Shown piece by piece: positions 1-7,658 of a stretch of DNA of 34,680 nt. How positions within the stretch are numbered: the first letter of the stretch is position 1; each line of letters opens with the position of its first letter. The DNA lies in NCBI GenBank assembly GCA_005881595.1, contig VBBY01000141.1:1-34680 (forward strand), read 5' to 3'. The DNA is from Betaproteobacteria bacterium. Lineage in GTDB: Bacteria; Pseudomonadota; Gammaproteobacteria; Burkholderiales; SG8-39. The notes beneath the pieces are model-generated. The model searched no databases. It was not told the DNA's origin and saw nothing but the letters and a program-made list of their open reading frames with translations. The position numbers and the translations under genes were made by a program.

Positions 1-782
1 GGCTCGCGCGGCCCCGAGACGAGCTTCGCCCGGTCGACGATCTGCAGGATGCCGTCCTTGTTGGTGCCGTAGCCGAAATAGACTCGGTTGCCCTTAGCGC
101 CGGTGGAGATCGGGCCGTGCAGCTCGGTGGGCACCGGGCCGCTCGCTCCCGGCTGCTGCCCGGGCAGCCCGAAATTGCGGATGAACCGCGGACGCGCCGG
201 GTCCGACAGGTCGAACACCTGCGTCATGCGCCGGGTGCGCCAGTCGGGCAGGCCCGAGACGAGATACGCGACGCCGCTGTCGCATTCCCACCAGCTCTTG
301 TGCGTGCCTTTCAGCTTGTCGACGACGACGACGATGCGCGAGGGCTTCTCGGGCGTCGTGACGTCCCAGACCTCGTGCGCGAGGTTGCCGAAGGTGCGCA
401 GCAGGTAGAACTTCGACTTGTCGGCTTTCGGCAGGTCCCTGCCGCTGCACACGCGCGCCATCTGCGCGCCGCCGGTTTCGGCCTGGCCCGGCTCGCCCGG
501 AATGTGGGCGAGATAGCGCGGCTGGCGCGGGTCGGTGACATCGACGATCGAGGTCCCGCTGTCCTCTTCGCGCCCGGTGAGCAAATTCACGGCGCGCCCG
601 CCGTGATGACCGACGTAGGCGATCCAGCGGCCGTTCTGCTCGTGGATCACCGGCTGGTAGGCGCTGCGGCCCTGCAGGTCGTGATGCCCGAGGAGCGTCA
701 TGTTCGAAGCGCTCGCCGAGTGCTGCGCGTGGCCAGGCGGGGTGAAAGCCACGAGCGTGGCTAGGACCATCCAGCTTTTCAT
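1..782 (-). CDS. Exported LVIVD-type beta-propeller protein (C-terminus outside window)
   Basis: About 260 codons are present; the 3' end lies beyond the window edge. The start is an ATG preceded by a strong GAGGAGG ribosome site. Residues 1-19 are a Sec signal peptide ending GHA|Q. The mature part has repeats of the form S-I-V-D-V-T-D-P-xx-P (about residue 75 on), V-W-D-V-T-T-P and V-F-D-L-S-D-P, the signature of LVIVD-repeat propellers. It is the last readable gene of a minus-strand operon, 13 nt after the Bug receptor. Function is unknown; family members are secreted or periplasmic. The repeats support the fold, not an activity. Confidence 0.75.
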   Translation of the reverse strand, partial: MKSWMVLATLVAFTPPGHAQHSASASNMTLLGHHDLQGRSAYQPVIHEQNGRWIAYVGHHGGRAVNLLTGREEDSGTSIVDVTDPRQPRYLAHIPGEPGQAETGGAQMARVCSGRDLPKADKSKFYLLRTFGNLAHEVWDVTTPEKPSRIVVVVDKLKGTHKSWWECDSGVAYLVSGLPDWRTRRMTQVFDLSDPARPRFIRNFGLPGQQPGASGPVPTELHGPISTGAKGNRVYFGYGTNKDGILQIVDRAKLVSGPRE

Positions 783-795
783 CGAGCCTCCTCCT

Positions 796-1749
796 CTAGT
801 CCGGCTTCGCGCCGGAGTCCTTCACAAGGCGCGTCCAGAGCAGTGTATCCTCGGCCAGGAAAGCCGCGAAGTCCTGCGGCGATCTCGAGCCGGAAGTCTC
901 GGTCCCTTCCCTGGCGAGCGCGCGGTTCACCTCCGCGTTCTGCAGCACGGCCCCCGTGGCATCGAACAGGCGCTTCACGACCTCGGCCGGCGTGCCGGCG
1001 GGAACGAAGAAGCCGTACCAGAAGGAGATCTCGTAATCCGGCAGGCCGGCTTCCGCCATGCCCGGCACTCCGGGGACCAGGGGCGTGCGCTCGCGGCTCG
1101 TGACCGCCAGCGCGCGCAGCCGCCCCGCATTCACCAGCGGCAGCACGGACGGCGGCGTGGCGAACGAGAGCTGCGTCTCCCCGGCCAGCACCGACTGCAC
1201 CGCCGGCCCGCCGCCCTTGTAGGGCACGTGGACCATCTCGACGCCGGCGAGGCGCTGAAACAGCACCGCGGCCAGGTGCGGCGCTGCGCCGTTTCCCGAC
1301 GAGGCGAAATTGAGCTTCCCGGGATTCTTCTTCGCATGGTCGATCAGCTCCCGCAGCGAGCTCACGCCCACGCCCGGGTTCACCGCCACCACCAGCGGCG
1401 ACGCGCTCAGCTTGCTGACCGGCGCCAGGTCGCGCAGCGGCTGGAAACCGGGGTTCGGGTTGAGCAGCGGGTTGACCAGGATGCTGGAAGGGCTGGCGAT
1501 CAGCACCGTGTAGCCGTCGGCGGCGGCCTTCGCCACGCTCTCCGCGGCGATGCTTGAGCCGGCGCCGGGCTTGTTCTCCACCACGATCGGCGCGCCGAGC
1601 GCCCTCGACAAGGGGTCCGCGAAAACGCGCGCCACGAAATCCGCCGCGCCGCCCGGGGCGAAGCCGACTACCAGCTTGACCGGACGCGAAGGGTACGATT
1701 GCGCGAGCGCCTGGCTCGCGAAAAGGAAGACGAGGACGAAACTCCTCAC
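796..1749 (-). CDS. Bug/TctC-family periplasmic solute receptor
   Basis: 317 residues, the usual length for tripartite tricarboxylate transporter receptors. The GTG start overlaps the stop of the upstream HemD-like gene as GTGA. The signal peptide ends ALA|Q at residue 16 and is followed by YPSRPVKLVVGFAPGG, the typical Bug N-terminus. Other family marks are VVENKPGAG, DGYTVLIAS and VPYKGGGPA. Members bind small carboxylates or amides in the periplasm. No TctA/TctB membrane genes are nearby, as is usual for the many orphan Bug proteins of Burkholderiales, so the ligand cannot be inferred. Confidence 0.93.
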   Translation of the reverse strand: MRSFVLVFLFASQALAQSYPSRPVKLVVGFAPGGAADFVARVFADPLSRALGAPIVVENKPGAGSSIAAESVAKAAADGYTVLIASPSSILVNPLLNPNPGFQPLRDLAPVSKLSASPLVVAVNPGVGVSSLRELIDHAKKNPGKLNFASSGNGAAPHLAAVLFQRLAGVEMVHVPYKGGGPAVQSVLAGETQLSFATPPSVLPLVNAGRLRALAVTSRERTPLVPGVPGMAEAGLPDYEISFWYGFFVPAGTPAEVVKRLFDATGAVLQNAEVNRALAREGTETSGSRSPQDFAAFLAEDTLLWTRLVKDSGAKPD

Positions 1750-2543
1750 GACAGCGCCGAATCCAGAGCGGACAACAAGGCTCCCAGTTTCGGCGGGCTC
1801 GACTCGAGGCCGACCTTGACCTTGGCCTCGCGCAGCGCCGACGACGCCACCGGGCCGATCGAGGCGACCAGCGTGCGGTTGAGCGCGGCGCGCAGCGCCT
1901 CGCTCCGTCCGAGCTGCCCGGCCACCGCGAACAGGTTTCTCACCTGCTCCGCGTTGGTGAACACCGCCGCGTCCATCTCGCCGCGCTCGAGCGCGCCGAT
2001 CAGCTCGGCGAGCGGCCGCGTGTCCGCGGGCAGCGACCAGCGATAGGTCGGGATCTCGATGACGCTCGCGCCGCGCGCTTCGAGCGCCTTGCCCAGCTCG
2101 ACGTTGACCACGCCGTAGCGCTGCACGATCACGCGCTCGCCGCGCACCGGGACGTCTTTCATGCATTCGAGAACCTCCCGCGTCGTGAACGGATCGGCGG
2201 CGCTGCGGTCGATGCGCACGCCGCGCGCGCGCAGCGCCGCGGTCGGCTTCGGGCCGCGCACCGCGACGACCATGCGCGAAAGCATCTCGAGCAGCTGCGG
2301 CGTGCGGCCGAGCGCGTCGGTCGCGCCGAACAGCGCCTTGGTGCCCACGCCGGTCTGGAATACCGCCGCTTTCGCCGGCCGCTCCTCGAGCGAGCGCAGC
2401 AGGGCGCCGATCGCCCCGGGATCGAGGTCCGGCAGCTCGGCGAGCGCCGGCGCGTGGAACGGCACGCCGCCGCGCTGCGCCACGAGATCGGCGAGCTGCG
2501 CGCCGAGACGGCTCTCGAGGATCGCGACTTTCTTCGCCCGCAT
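1746..2543 (-). CDS. Uroporphyrinogen-III synthase (HemD-like) family protein
   Basis: 265 residues, cytosolic. The C-terminal half carries the recognisable HemD stretch: Y-R-W-S-L-P-x-D-T-x-P-L, then D-A-A-V-F-T-N-A-E-Q-V near residue 200 and A-S-I-G-P-V near residue 230. HemD closes hydroxymethylbilane to uroporphyrinogen III. The gene sits 6 nt after a Ser/Thr kinase gene and overlaps the Bug receptor by 4 nt; no hemC, hemX or hemY is present. It may therefore be a second, non-housekeeping HemD-fold protein rather than the heme-pathway enzyme. The family is convincing, the heme role less so. Confidence 0.8.
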   Translation of the reverse strand: MRAKKVAILESRLGAQLADLVAQRGGVPFHAPALAELPDLDPGAIGALLRSLEERPAKAAVFQTGVGTKALFGATDALGRTPQLLEMLSRMVVAVRGPKPTAALRARGVRIDRSAADPFTTREVLECMKDVPVRGERVIVQRYGVVNVELGKALEARGASVIEIPTYRWSLPADTRPLAELIGALERGEMDAAVFTNAEQVRNLFAVAGQLGRSEALRAALNRTLVASIGPVASSALREAKVKVGLESSPPKLGALLSALDSALS

Positions 2544-2549
2544 GCGCGC

Positions 2550-3878
2550 TCAGCGCCCGATGCGCTTGTTGGCGAGCTCCAGGCGATCGACGACGTTGCG
2601 CACCACCGCGCGCGTCAGCTGCAGCTGCGCCCCCAGGCTCATCTTCTCGAGCGCCGCCGGGGCGAACTCGGCGAGGAGCAGCGGCGTCATCGACTCGACG
2701 GTGGCGTGGCGCCGCTCGGCGCCGCCGCTGATGTAGGCCATCTCGCCGAAGCACTCCCGGTCGTTGAGCATGTTGAGCAGCCGCCCCTGCAGGGTCACCT
2801 TCGCCTGGCCTTTCGCGAGGAAGAAGAAGCTGGTGCCGCGCTCGTTCTCGCGCACCACGACCTTGCCCTTGTCGACCCGGCTCCACCGGCCGGCGCGTAC
2901 CAGCTCCCAGACCTCGTAATCGGAGAGCGTCGCGAGCATGTTCACGGTCTTCAGCGCCACGTACTTCTCGCTGTCGGGAATCGTGCCGCGCGGCAGCACC
3001 TGCTCGCCGAGCTTCGACAGCTCGGCGGCGAACTCGGCCCAGCTCGGGTAGCGCTGCGCGGGGCTCTTCTTCATCGCGCGCAGCACCACCGCGTCGATTT
3101 CCCTGGGCAGATCGCGCCGCAGCTCGCTCGGCGGGACCGGGCTGAGCTTGATGATCTTGTCCATCAGCGCCTGCATGTTCTCGGCGAGGAACGGCCGCCT
3201 GCCGGTGAGCAGCTCGTAGAGCACCACGCCGAGCGAGTACATGTCGCTGTGGAAGGTGACCGGCTTCGATTGGAGCTGCTCCGGCGACATGTAATAGGGC
3301 GAACCCATCCGCGTCGTCCCCATGCGCGTCGTCGTCACGTGCTGGGTGCGCTTCAGGGAGGCGGCGCCGAAGTCGGCGATCTTGATGTCGGTGTCCGCGA
3401 CCAGCATGATGTTCGCGGGCTTGATGTCGCGGTGGACGATGCCCTGCTGCGCCGCGTATTCGAGCGCGCCGCAGCACTTGAAGCCGATTTGCAGCACGTC
3501 GGCGACCGGAAGCAGGTTCTCCGGCGCGGCATGCTTCGACAGGTCGCCGCCGGTCAAGTACTCCATCGCGATGTGGCCTGAGTCCTCGGCGACCACCGCG
3601 TCGAGGATGGCGACGATGTGCGGGTGACGCAGCTTGCCGGCGAGCGATGCCTCCTGGAGAAACTGCGAGCGGTACACCGTGCCGAATTCCGGATCGCGGA
3701 ACACCTCCGGCTCGATCGTCTTCAGGGCCACTTCCCGGCCCGTGAAGGTATCGCGCGCCAGGTACACCGTGCCGGTGGCGCCCTTGCCGAGCAGCTTCTG
3801 GACGTCGTACTTGCCGACCTGGAGGCTGAGGCTTTGATCGAGGTCGAGGTCGAGCTCGAATGCCGGTTTTTGCGTCAC
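2550..3878 (-). CDS. Ser/Thr protein kinase fused to a C-terminal cyclic-nucleotide-binding domain
   Basis: 442 residues with a GTG start behind a GGGTGGGAG stretch. The Hanks-type kinase domain spans about residues 23-290: glycine loop GKGATG (31-36), Lys53 in VALK, HRDIKPAN (149-156, catalytic Asp151), DFG (169-171) and the APE equivalent SPE (198-200). All catalytic residues are present. Residues about 312-430 form a cNMP-binding domain with a phosphate-binding cassette, C-F-G-E-M-A to R-R-H-A-T (376-393). There is no membrane segment, so it is soluble. The likely logic is second-messenger control of kinase activity or the reverse. The activation segment contains a duplicated TTRMG unit. 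It heads the operon with the HemD-like, Bug and LVIVD genes. Confidence 0.93.
   Translation of the reverse strand: MTQKPAFELDLDLDQSLSLQVGKYDVQKLLGKGATGTVYLARDTFTGREVALKTIEPEVFRDPEFGTVYRSQFLQEASLAGKLRHPHIVAILDAVVAEDSGHIAMEYLTGGDLSKHAAPENLLPVADVLQIGFKCCGALEYAAQQGIVHRDIKPANIMLVADTDIKIADFGAASLKRTQHVTTTRMGTTRMGSPYYMSPEQLQSKPVTFHSDMYSLGVVLYELLTGRRPFLAENMQALMDKIIKLSPVPPSELRRDLPREIDAVVLRAMKKSPAQRYPSWAEFAAELSKLGEQVLPRGTIPDSEKYVALKTVNMLATLSDYEVWELVRAGRWSRVDKGKVVVRENERGTSFFFLAKGQAKVTLQGRLLNMLNDRECFGEMAYISGGAERRHATVESMTPLLLAEFAPAALEKMSLGAQLQLTRAVVRNVVDRLELANKRIGR
3304..3333. repeat. 15-bp tandem duplication inside the kinase activation segment
   Basis: Two adjacent 15-nt units, cccatccgcgtcgtc and cccatgcgcgtcgtc, differ at one base. 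On the minus strand they encode TTRMG-TTRMG, residues 183-192, between the DFG motif and SPE of the kinase. The duplication keeps the frame and doubles the Thr-Thr pair. Confidence 0.85.
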
Positions 3879-3948
3879 GGGCTCCCACCCTGTAGGCGAC
3901 AGGAATTTATCACCATACTATTCGGTTTGTTGCCCGGAGGAGTAAATA

Positions 3949-4920
3949 ATGCCAGCGCGTTTCGCCCCGGAGTTCCTGCTTGTCGTCCTGCTGGCGCTCG
4001 CCGCGCCCGCCCTCGCGCAGGTCAGCGTGCAGGAATACGCCATCCCGCGGGGGCACTATGCGCACGACGTCTGGGCGGATGCCGCGCCCGGGGGGCCGGT
4101 GTGGTTCTCGGCGCAGCGCGGCGGCGAGCTCGGCATCCTCGACCCGGCAAGCGGCAAGGTGGAGTTCGTGCCTCTCGGCCCGGGCTCCGCCCCGCACGGC
4201 GTGATTGCGGGCGCCGACGGCGCGCCGTGGCTGACCGACGGCGGCCAGAACGCGATCGTGCGCGTCGATCCGAAAACGCGCCAGGTGAAGGCCTGGCCGC
4301 TGCCCGAAGGCAGCGGGTACACCAATCTCAACACCGCGACCTTCGACCGGAACGGCGTGCAGTGGTTTACCGGCCAGAGCGGCATCTACGGGCGCCTCGA
4401 TCCGCGCAGCGGCGAGATGAAGGTCTTCGACGCGCCGAAGGGCCGCGGCCCCTACGGCATCCACGCGACCCCCCAGGGCGTGGTGTATTACGCCTCGCTC
4501 GCCGGCTCGCACATCGCGCGCATCGAAGCGGCGAGCGGCGCCGCGACGGTGATCGAGCCGCCGACGCGCCGCCAGGGCGCGCGGCGCGTGTGGTCGGACT
4601 CGAAGGGCAGCCTGTGGGTGGCGGAGTGGAACTCGGGCAACCTCAGCCGCTACGAGCCGGGCACCGGCAGGTGGTCGCAGTGGAAGGCGCCCGGCGGCTC
4701 GCCGCACGTCTACGCGGTGTACGTCGACGAGACCGACAGGGTGTGGGCCTCGGAGTGGAGCGCGCAGGTGATGCTGCGCTTCGATCCGGCGAGCGAGAAG
4801 TTCGAGACCTTCAGGTCATCGAGCCCGAACGCCAACGTGCGCCAGATCCACGGCCGCAAGGGCGAGGTGTGGACGCCCGAGTCCGCGGCCGACAAGATCG
4901 TCGTGTACCGCTACCGATAG
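3949..4920 (+). CDS. Exported virginiamycin-B-lyase-like (Vgb) beta-propeller protein
   Basis: 323 residues; ATG after a GGAGGAG ribosome site. The Sec signal peptide ends ALA|Q at residue 23. The mature protein is a run of Vgb/SMP-30-like blades with recurring W-F-T/S and L-D-P-x-S-G-x-x-x-x-F elements, for example G-I-L-D-P-A-S-G and R-L-D-P-R-S-G. The last blade has H301, E306 and E311, in the area where streptogramin lyases keep catalytic His and Glu, but the spacing was not confirmed. Most chromosomal Vgb-like proteins have no shown lyase activity, so antibiotic inactivation should not be assumed. It is divergent from the kinase operon. Confidence 0.85.
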   Translation: MPARFAPEFLLVVLLALAAPALAQVSVQEYAIPRGHYAHDVWADAAPGGPVWFSAQRGGELGILDPASGKVEFVPLGPGSAPHGVIAGADGAPWLTDGGQNAIVRVDPKTRQVKAWPLPEGSGYTNLNTATFDRNGVQWFTGQSGIYGRLDPRSGEMKVFDAPKGRGPYGIHATPQGVVYYASLAGSHIARIEAASGAATVIEPPTRRQGARRVWSDSKGSLWVAEWNSGNLSRYEPGTGRWSQWKAPGGSPHVYAVYVDETDRVWASEWSAQVMLRFDPASEKFETFRSSSPNANVRQIHGRKGEVWTPESAADKIVVYRYR

Positions 4921-4928
4921 CCGCGGGC

Positions 4929-4957
4929 AAAAAAAGAGGGCGCGCCGCAGCGCGCCC
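4929..4957 (-). terminator. Rho-independent terminator for the small-paralogue transcription unit
   Basis: An 8-bp perfect stem gggcgcgc/gcgcgccc (4938-4945 with 4950-4957) closes a CGCA loop. Read on the minus strand it is followed within two bases by seven T residues. It lies about 25 nt after the stop of the 108-residue minus-strand gene and just after the stop of the convergent propeller gene. The T-run direction marks it as the terminator of the minus-strand unit. Confidence 0.85.
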
Positions 4958-4982
4958 ATACCCTCCCTGACGCCCCTTCAGT

Positions 4983-5309
4983 TCAGTGCAGAATTCGCGC
5001 GAACGTGCGGCCGCGCAGAACGCTGTAGGCCATCGGCTCCTCGTACATGAGGTCCGAAATCAGCAGCGTGATCTCGTCGAAAATCTCGCCTTGCAGATCG
5101 GCGTTGAGCTTCGGGTAGATGCCGATCTCGGTGATGAACAGGTCGGCGTCGGGAATCGCCCTGTCGTCGAGCTGAATCGGCAGCATGGCCCGGTCCTGGA
5201 TCGAGAAGCCGCACAGCATCGGGCAGCGCGCGAACAGCGCGTCGATCTTTGCCTGGATATCGGTCAGCAATTGCGGGTCCGGCGTACGAGGTGAGCGGCT
5301 GATTTGCAT
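4983..5309 (-). CDS. Small protein of unknown family, paralogue A (108 aa)
   Basis: Cytosolic, 108 residues, no recognised domain. It is clearly paralogous to the next gene upstream: both share L-F-x-R-C-P-x-L-x-G-F-S-x-Q-D-R in the middle, L-F-(I/V)-(T/S)-(E/D)-(I/V)-G-I-x-P-(K/R)-L, and the same C-terminus L-R-(G/A)-R-T-F-A-R-(I/V)-L-H. Between the invariant ends the proteins have diverged strongly. This copy carries an extra stretch of about 11 residues after QDR. The invariant Cys-Pro and terminal RTFAR-LH look functional. An intrinsic terminator follows the gene. No function is proposed. Confidence 0.8.
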   Translation of the reverse strand: MQISRSPRTPDPQLLTDIQAKIDALFARCPMLCGFSIQDRAMLPIQLDDRAIPDADLFITEIGIYPKLNADLQGEIFDEITLLISDLMYEEPMAYSVLRGRTFARILH

Positions 5310-5413
5310 GCCGCCAAGCTACCCGCGCGCGACGCTTCGCTCAATCAGGGAATACCTGAACCGACTACGCGGAAAACCCTAGGTGAAAATTACAGCAGAA
5401 TCAGCGCCGTAAG
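5310..5413 (-). promoter_or_regulatory. Spacer between the two paralogues, AT-richer, possible promoter of paralogue A
   Basis: The 104-nt gap contains an AT-richer stretch (about 5350-5400) unlike its surroundings, with opposed ACCT (5354-5357) and AGGT (5381-5384) half-sites 23 nt apart. No convincing -35/-10 pair was identified. The presence of a separate leader suggests paralogue A may have its own promoter rather than depend on read-through. Confidence 0.25.
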
Positions 5414-5701
5414 TCAGTGCAGGACGCGCGCGAATGTGCGTGCGCGCAATAGTTCACACACCTCGGGACGCTCGTCCAGGAGAGCGGCCAGCGTCTTGGT
5501 GATGTCCTCGTAGATATCGCCGTACTGCTCGGCGCTCAGGCGCGGCGTGATGCCGACGTCGCTCACGAACAGCTCGTTGTCCCGGTCCTGGACCGAGAAT
5601 CCCCACAGGTCCGGGCAGCGCTCGAAGAGCGACTCGAGCTGGGCCTCGAGATCCCTGCCGGCACGCTGCAGGCGCGGTTCCAGGCTTGGTTGCGTTTTCA
5701 T
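5414..5701 (-). CDS. Small protein of unknown family, paralogue B (95 aa)
   Basis: 95 residues starting MKTQPSLEP. An in-frame ATG exists 31 codons further upstream, but the chosen ATG has GGAAG in place, and its flank TAGCTTGG-(4 nt)-ATG matches the same position in paralogue A, which supports this start for both. It has the conserved R-C-P-D-L-W-G-F-S-V-Q-D-R core and the L-R-A-R-T-F-A-R-V-L-H tail. No signal peptide or membrane segment is seen. It lies 104 nt upstream of paralogue A on the same strand. A tandem duplication that included the translation start region is the simplest origin. Confidence 0.8.
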   Translation of the reverse strand: MKTQPSLEPRLQRAGRDLEAQLESLFERCPDLWGFSVQDRDNELFVSDVGITPRLSAEQYGDIYEDITKTLAALLDERPEVCELLRARTFARVLH

Positions 5702-5846
5702 GGCTTCCAAGCTAGTCCGTTCGGGGGACGGCAGGTTTGAACAACTGTCAGCGCCGCCAACTTTTTCCCGGCCATGAATCGGCTTCCTCATCATTTCTTA
5801 CTATGGCTTACCATGCCGGCTGCAGAGAGTCCTCGAGGAGGCGCAG

Positions 5847-6710
5847 ATGGCCAGGTTCGTGATTTCCCCGCATTTCCGGCTCCACGAATGGGTGGCCGAG
5901 GAAAAGGGCTACTTCAGGGCGGAGGGCCTCGACTACGAATTCCGCAATGTCTTCGAAAGCCATGCGACGCCCGACAGGGTCGGCGCCTACACCAGCTTCG
6001 AGAAGGGCCGCGAGGCCAATGTCAGCTGCGCCTGCCACTGGACGGTGAACGTCGCCGCCTCCAGCGGGCACGGCAAGCTCTACGCCGATGCCTACTCGGT
6101 CGCGCCGGCGGCGGTGTTCGTGCCGCCCGAGTCGGCGATCCGCGACCCCGCGGACCTGCGCGGCGTGCCGATCTCGGTCGGCCACCAGTCAGGCAGCCAC
6201 TACTCGACGCTCCAAGCGCTCGAGCAGTACCTGCCGCTCGCCGACATCAAGCTCTCGTTTGCCGACGGCATCCTGTTTTCGCGGCTGGAGAAGCTGATCG
6301 ACCGCCAGGTGCCGGCCGCGGCGCTGTTTTCCGGGCCGTACTACTTCCTCGAGCAGCTCGGCTTCCGCAAGATCATCGACAGCACGTTCATGATGGCCAC
6401 CATGCTCACCGGCGAGCCCGATCCGGAGGACGTGAAGAAATATTTCCGCGCGCTGCGCAGCGCGCAGCGCGACATCGATCTTCGTCCCGAACGCTACACG
6501 CGCTACTACCGCAGGGAATTCCCGCAGCGCTTCCTCGAGCAAATCGACGTTCGGCGATGGGGCCCGGGCGAGCGCATCGTCTTCGAGCCCTACACCAAGG
6601 AGGTGTTCGAGGATTCCTTCAGGTGGGTCCGCGAGCACAACATCTTCGAGCCCGCGGCGATGGGTCCCGGCTGCTACGAGGACGCCTGCGTCTCGCTAAA
6701 TGCTCATTGA
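5847..6710 (+). CDS. NMT1/THI5-like (ABC-type substrate-binding fold) protein, cytosolic
   Basis: 287 residues; ATG after a strong GAGGAGG site. The sequence follows the NMT1/SsuA-like binding-protein plan: an N-terminal H-E-W-V-A-E-E-K-G-Y-F-R-A-E-G-L-D segment, a central D-L-R-G-V-P-I-S-V-G-H-Q-S-G-S-H hinge region near residue 105, and a G-P-Y-Y-F-L-E-Q-L-G segment near residue 165. It has no signal peptide: the protein begins directly with the first beta strand. A classical periplasmic receptor role is therefore unlikely; a cytosolic sensor, or an enzyme on this fold, is possible. It converges on the Bug operon, and the two stop regions overlap (6704-6710). Confidence 0.8.
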   Translation: MARFVISPHFRLHEWVAEEKGYFRAEGLDYEFRNVFESHATPDRVGAYTSFEKGREANVSCACHWTVNVAASSGHGKLYADAYSVAPAAVFVPPESAIRDPADLRGVPISVGHQSGSHYSTLQALEQYLPLADIKLSFADGILFSRLEKLIDRQVPAAALFSGPYYFLEQLGFRKIIDSTFMMATMLTGEPDPEDVKKYFRALRSAQRDIDLRPERYTRYYRREFPQRFLEQIDVRRWGPGERIVFEPYTKEVFEDSFRWVREHNIFEPAAMGPGCYEDACVSLNAH

Positions 6711-7657
6711 GGCCGGTAGCCGATGTCCCTGACGAGCTTGCCGTATTTCATGAAGTCGTTCTTCAGCAAAGCGGAGAAATACTCCGGCGACTCGCCGACG
6801 ATGATCAGTCCCGCGCTGACCAGCTTCTCGGCCACATCGGGCTGCTGCATCGCGCGGTTGATCTCCCCGTTCAGCTTGAGGACGATGTCGCGCGGCGTGC
6901 CGGCCGGCGCGACATAGCCGAACCAGCCGCCAGACTCGTAGCCCGGGACGTCCTCGGCTGCGGCGGGCGTATCCGGCCAGAGCGCGGCGCGCGTCGGGCT
7001 GGTGACCGCGAGCAGCCGCAGCCGCCCGGACTTGATGTGCGGCGTCATGCCGGTGATGCCGTCGATGCCGGCCTGCACCTGGCCGCCGATGATGTCGGTA
7101 GCGATCGCCGCCGAGCCCTTGTACGGAACGTGCGTGAACGTGAAGCCGCCGAGCGCGCGCAAGTGCTCGAAAGCGAGATGCGGAAACCCGCCTTCGCCGT
7201 TCGTCGCCACGGTCAGCCTGCCGGGATTCGCCCGGGCGTAGGCGACCATCTCGCCGATCGACTTGAACGGCGCAGCCGGGTTGGCGACGATCCCCAGATA
7301 GTTGGTCGTCGTCACCGCGATGGGGACGAAGTCCTTCAGCGGGTCGTACGGAATGTTCCTGCTGGTGTGCGGCAGCACGACCATGTTGCCGCCCTGCCCG
7401 GCGGCGAGCGTGTAGCCGTCGGGCGCGGATTTCGCGACCAGGTCGAGGCCGAGCATCCCGCTCGCCCCCGGCCGGTTCTCCACCACGATCTGCTGGCCGA
7501 GCCGCTCGGCGATCTTCGGACCGATCAGCCGCGTCATGATGTCGGTGGTGTTGCCGGGCGGGAACGGAATGATGATTTTTATGGGTTTGGAAGGGTAGGG
7601 CTGCGCTCGCACCGAAAAAGCCGTGGCAAGCAGCAAGAAAAAAAACAGCTTTTTCAT
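6704..7657 (-). CDS. Bug/TctC-family periplasmic solute receptor
   Basis: 317 residues. The signal peptide (MKKLFFFLLLATAFSVRA|Q) is followed by YPSKPIKIIIPFPPGN, then VVENRPGASG, DGYTLAAGQ and HVPYKGSAA, all standard Bug marks. It is the last gene of a four-gene minus-strand operon, starting one nucleotide after the hydrolase stop. In this setting it probably delivers the ester or amide, or its acid product, handled by the CocE/NonD hydrolase and PhzF-like isomerase. No membrane permease genes are adjacent. Confidence 0.94.
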   Translation of the reverse strand: MKKLFFFLLLATAFSVRAQPYPSKPIKIIIPFPPGNTTDIMTRLIGPKIAERLGQQIVVENRPGASGMLGLDLVAKSAPDGYTLAAGQGGNMVVLPHTSRNIPYDPLKDFVPIAVTTTNYLGIVANPAAPFKSIGEMVAYARANPGRLTVATNGEGGFPHLAFEHLRALGGFTFTHVPYKGSAAIATDIIGGQVQAGIDGITGMTPHIKSGRLRLLAVTSPTRAALWPDTPAAAEDVPGYESGGWFGYVAPAGTPRDIVLKLNGEINRAMQQPDVAEKLVSAGLIIVGESPEYFSALLKNDFMKYGKLVRDIGYRPQ

Positions 7658-7658
7658 C

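Noticed and set aside
796-3888. A 1030-codon open frame on the minus strand spanning three genes
   Set aside because: Only its last 317 codons are coding (the Bug receptor). The rest is an out-of-frame, Arg/Ala-rich read of the HemD-like and kinase genes, typical of high-GC DNA.
3949-4920. Reading the Vgb-like gene as a streptogramin resistance gene
   Set aside because: The blades support the fold only; catalytic spacing is unconfirmed and most chromosomal homologues are not resistance genes.
5702-5794. N-terminal extension of the small paralogue B by 31 codons
   Set aside because: The downstream ATG has a ribosome site and its flank matches the start of paralogue A; the extension has no counterpart there.
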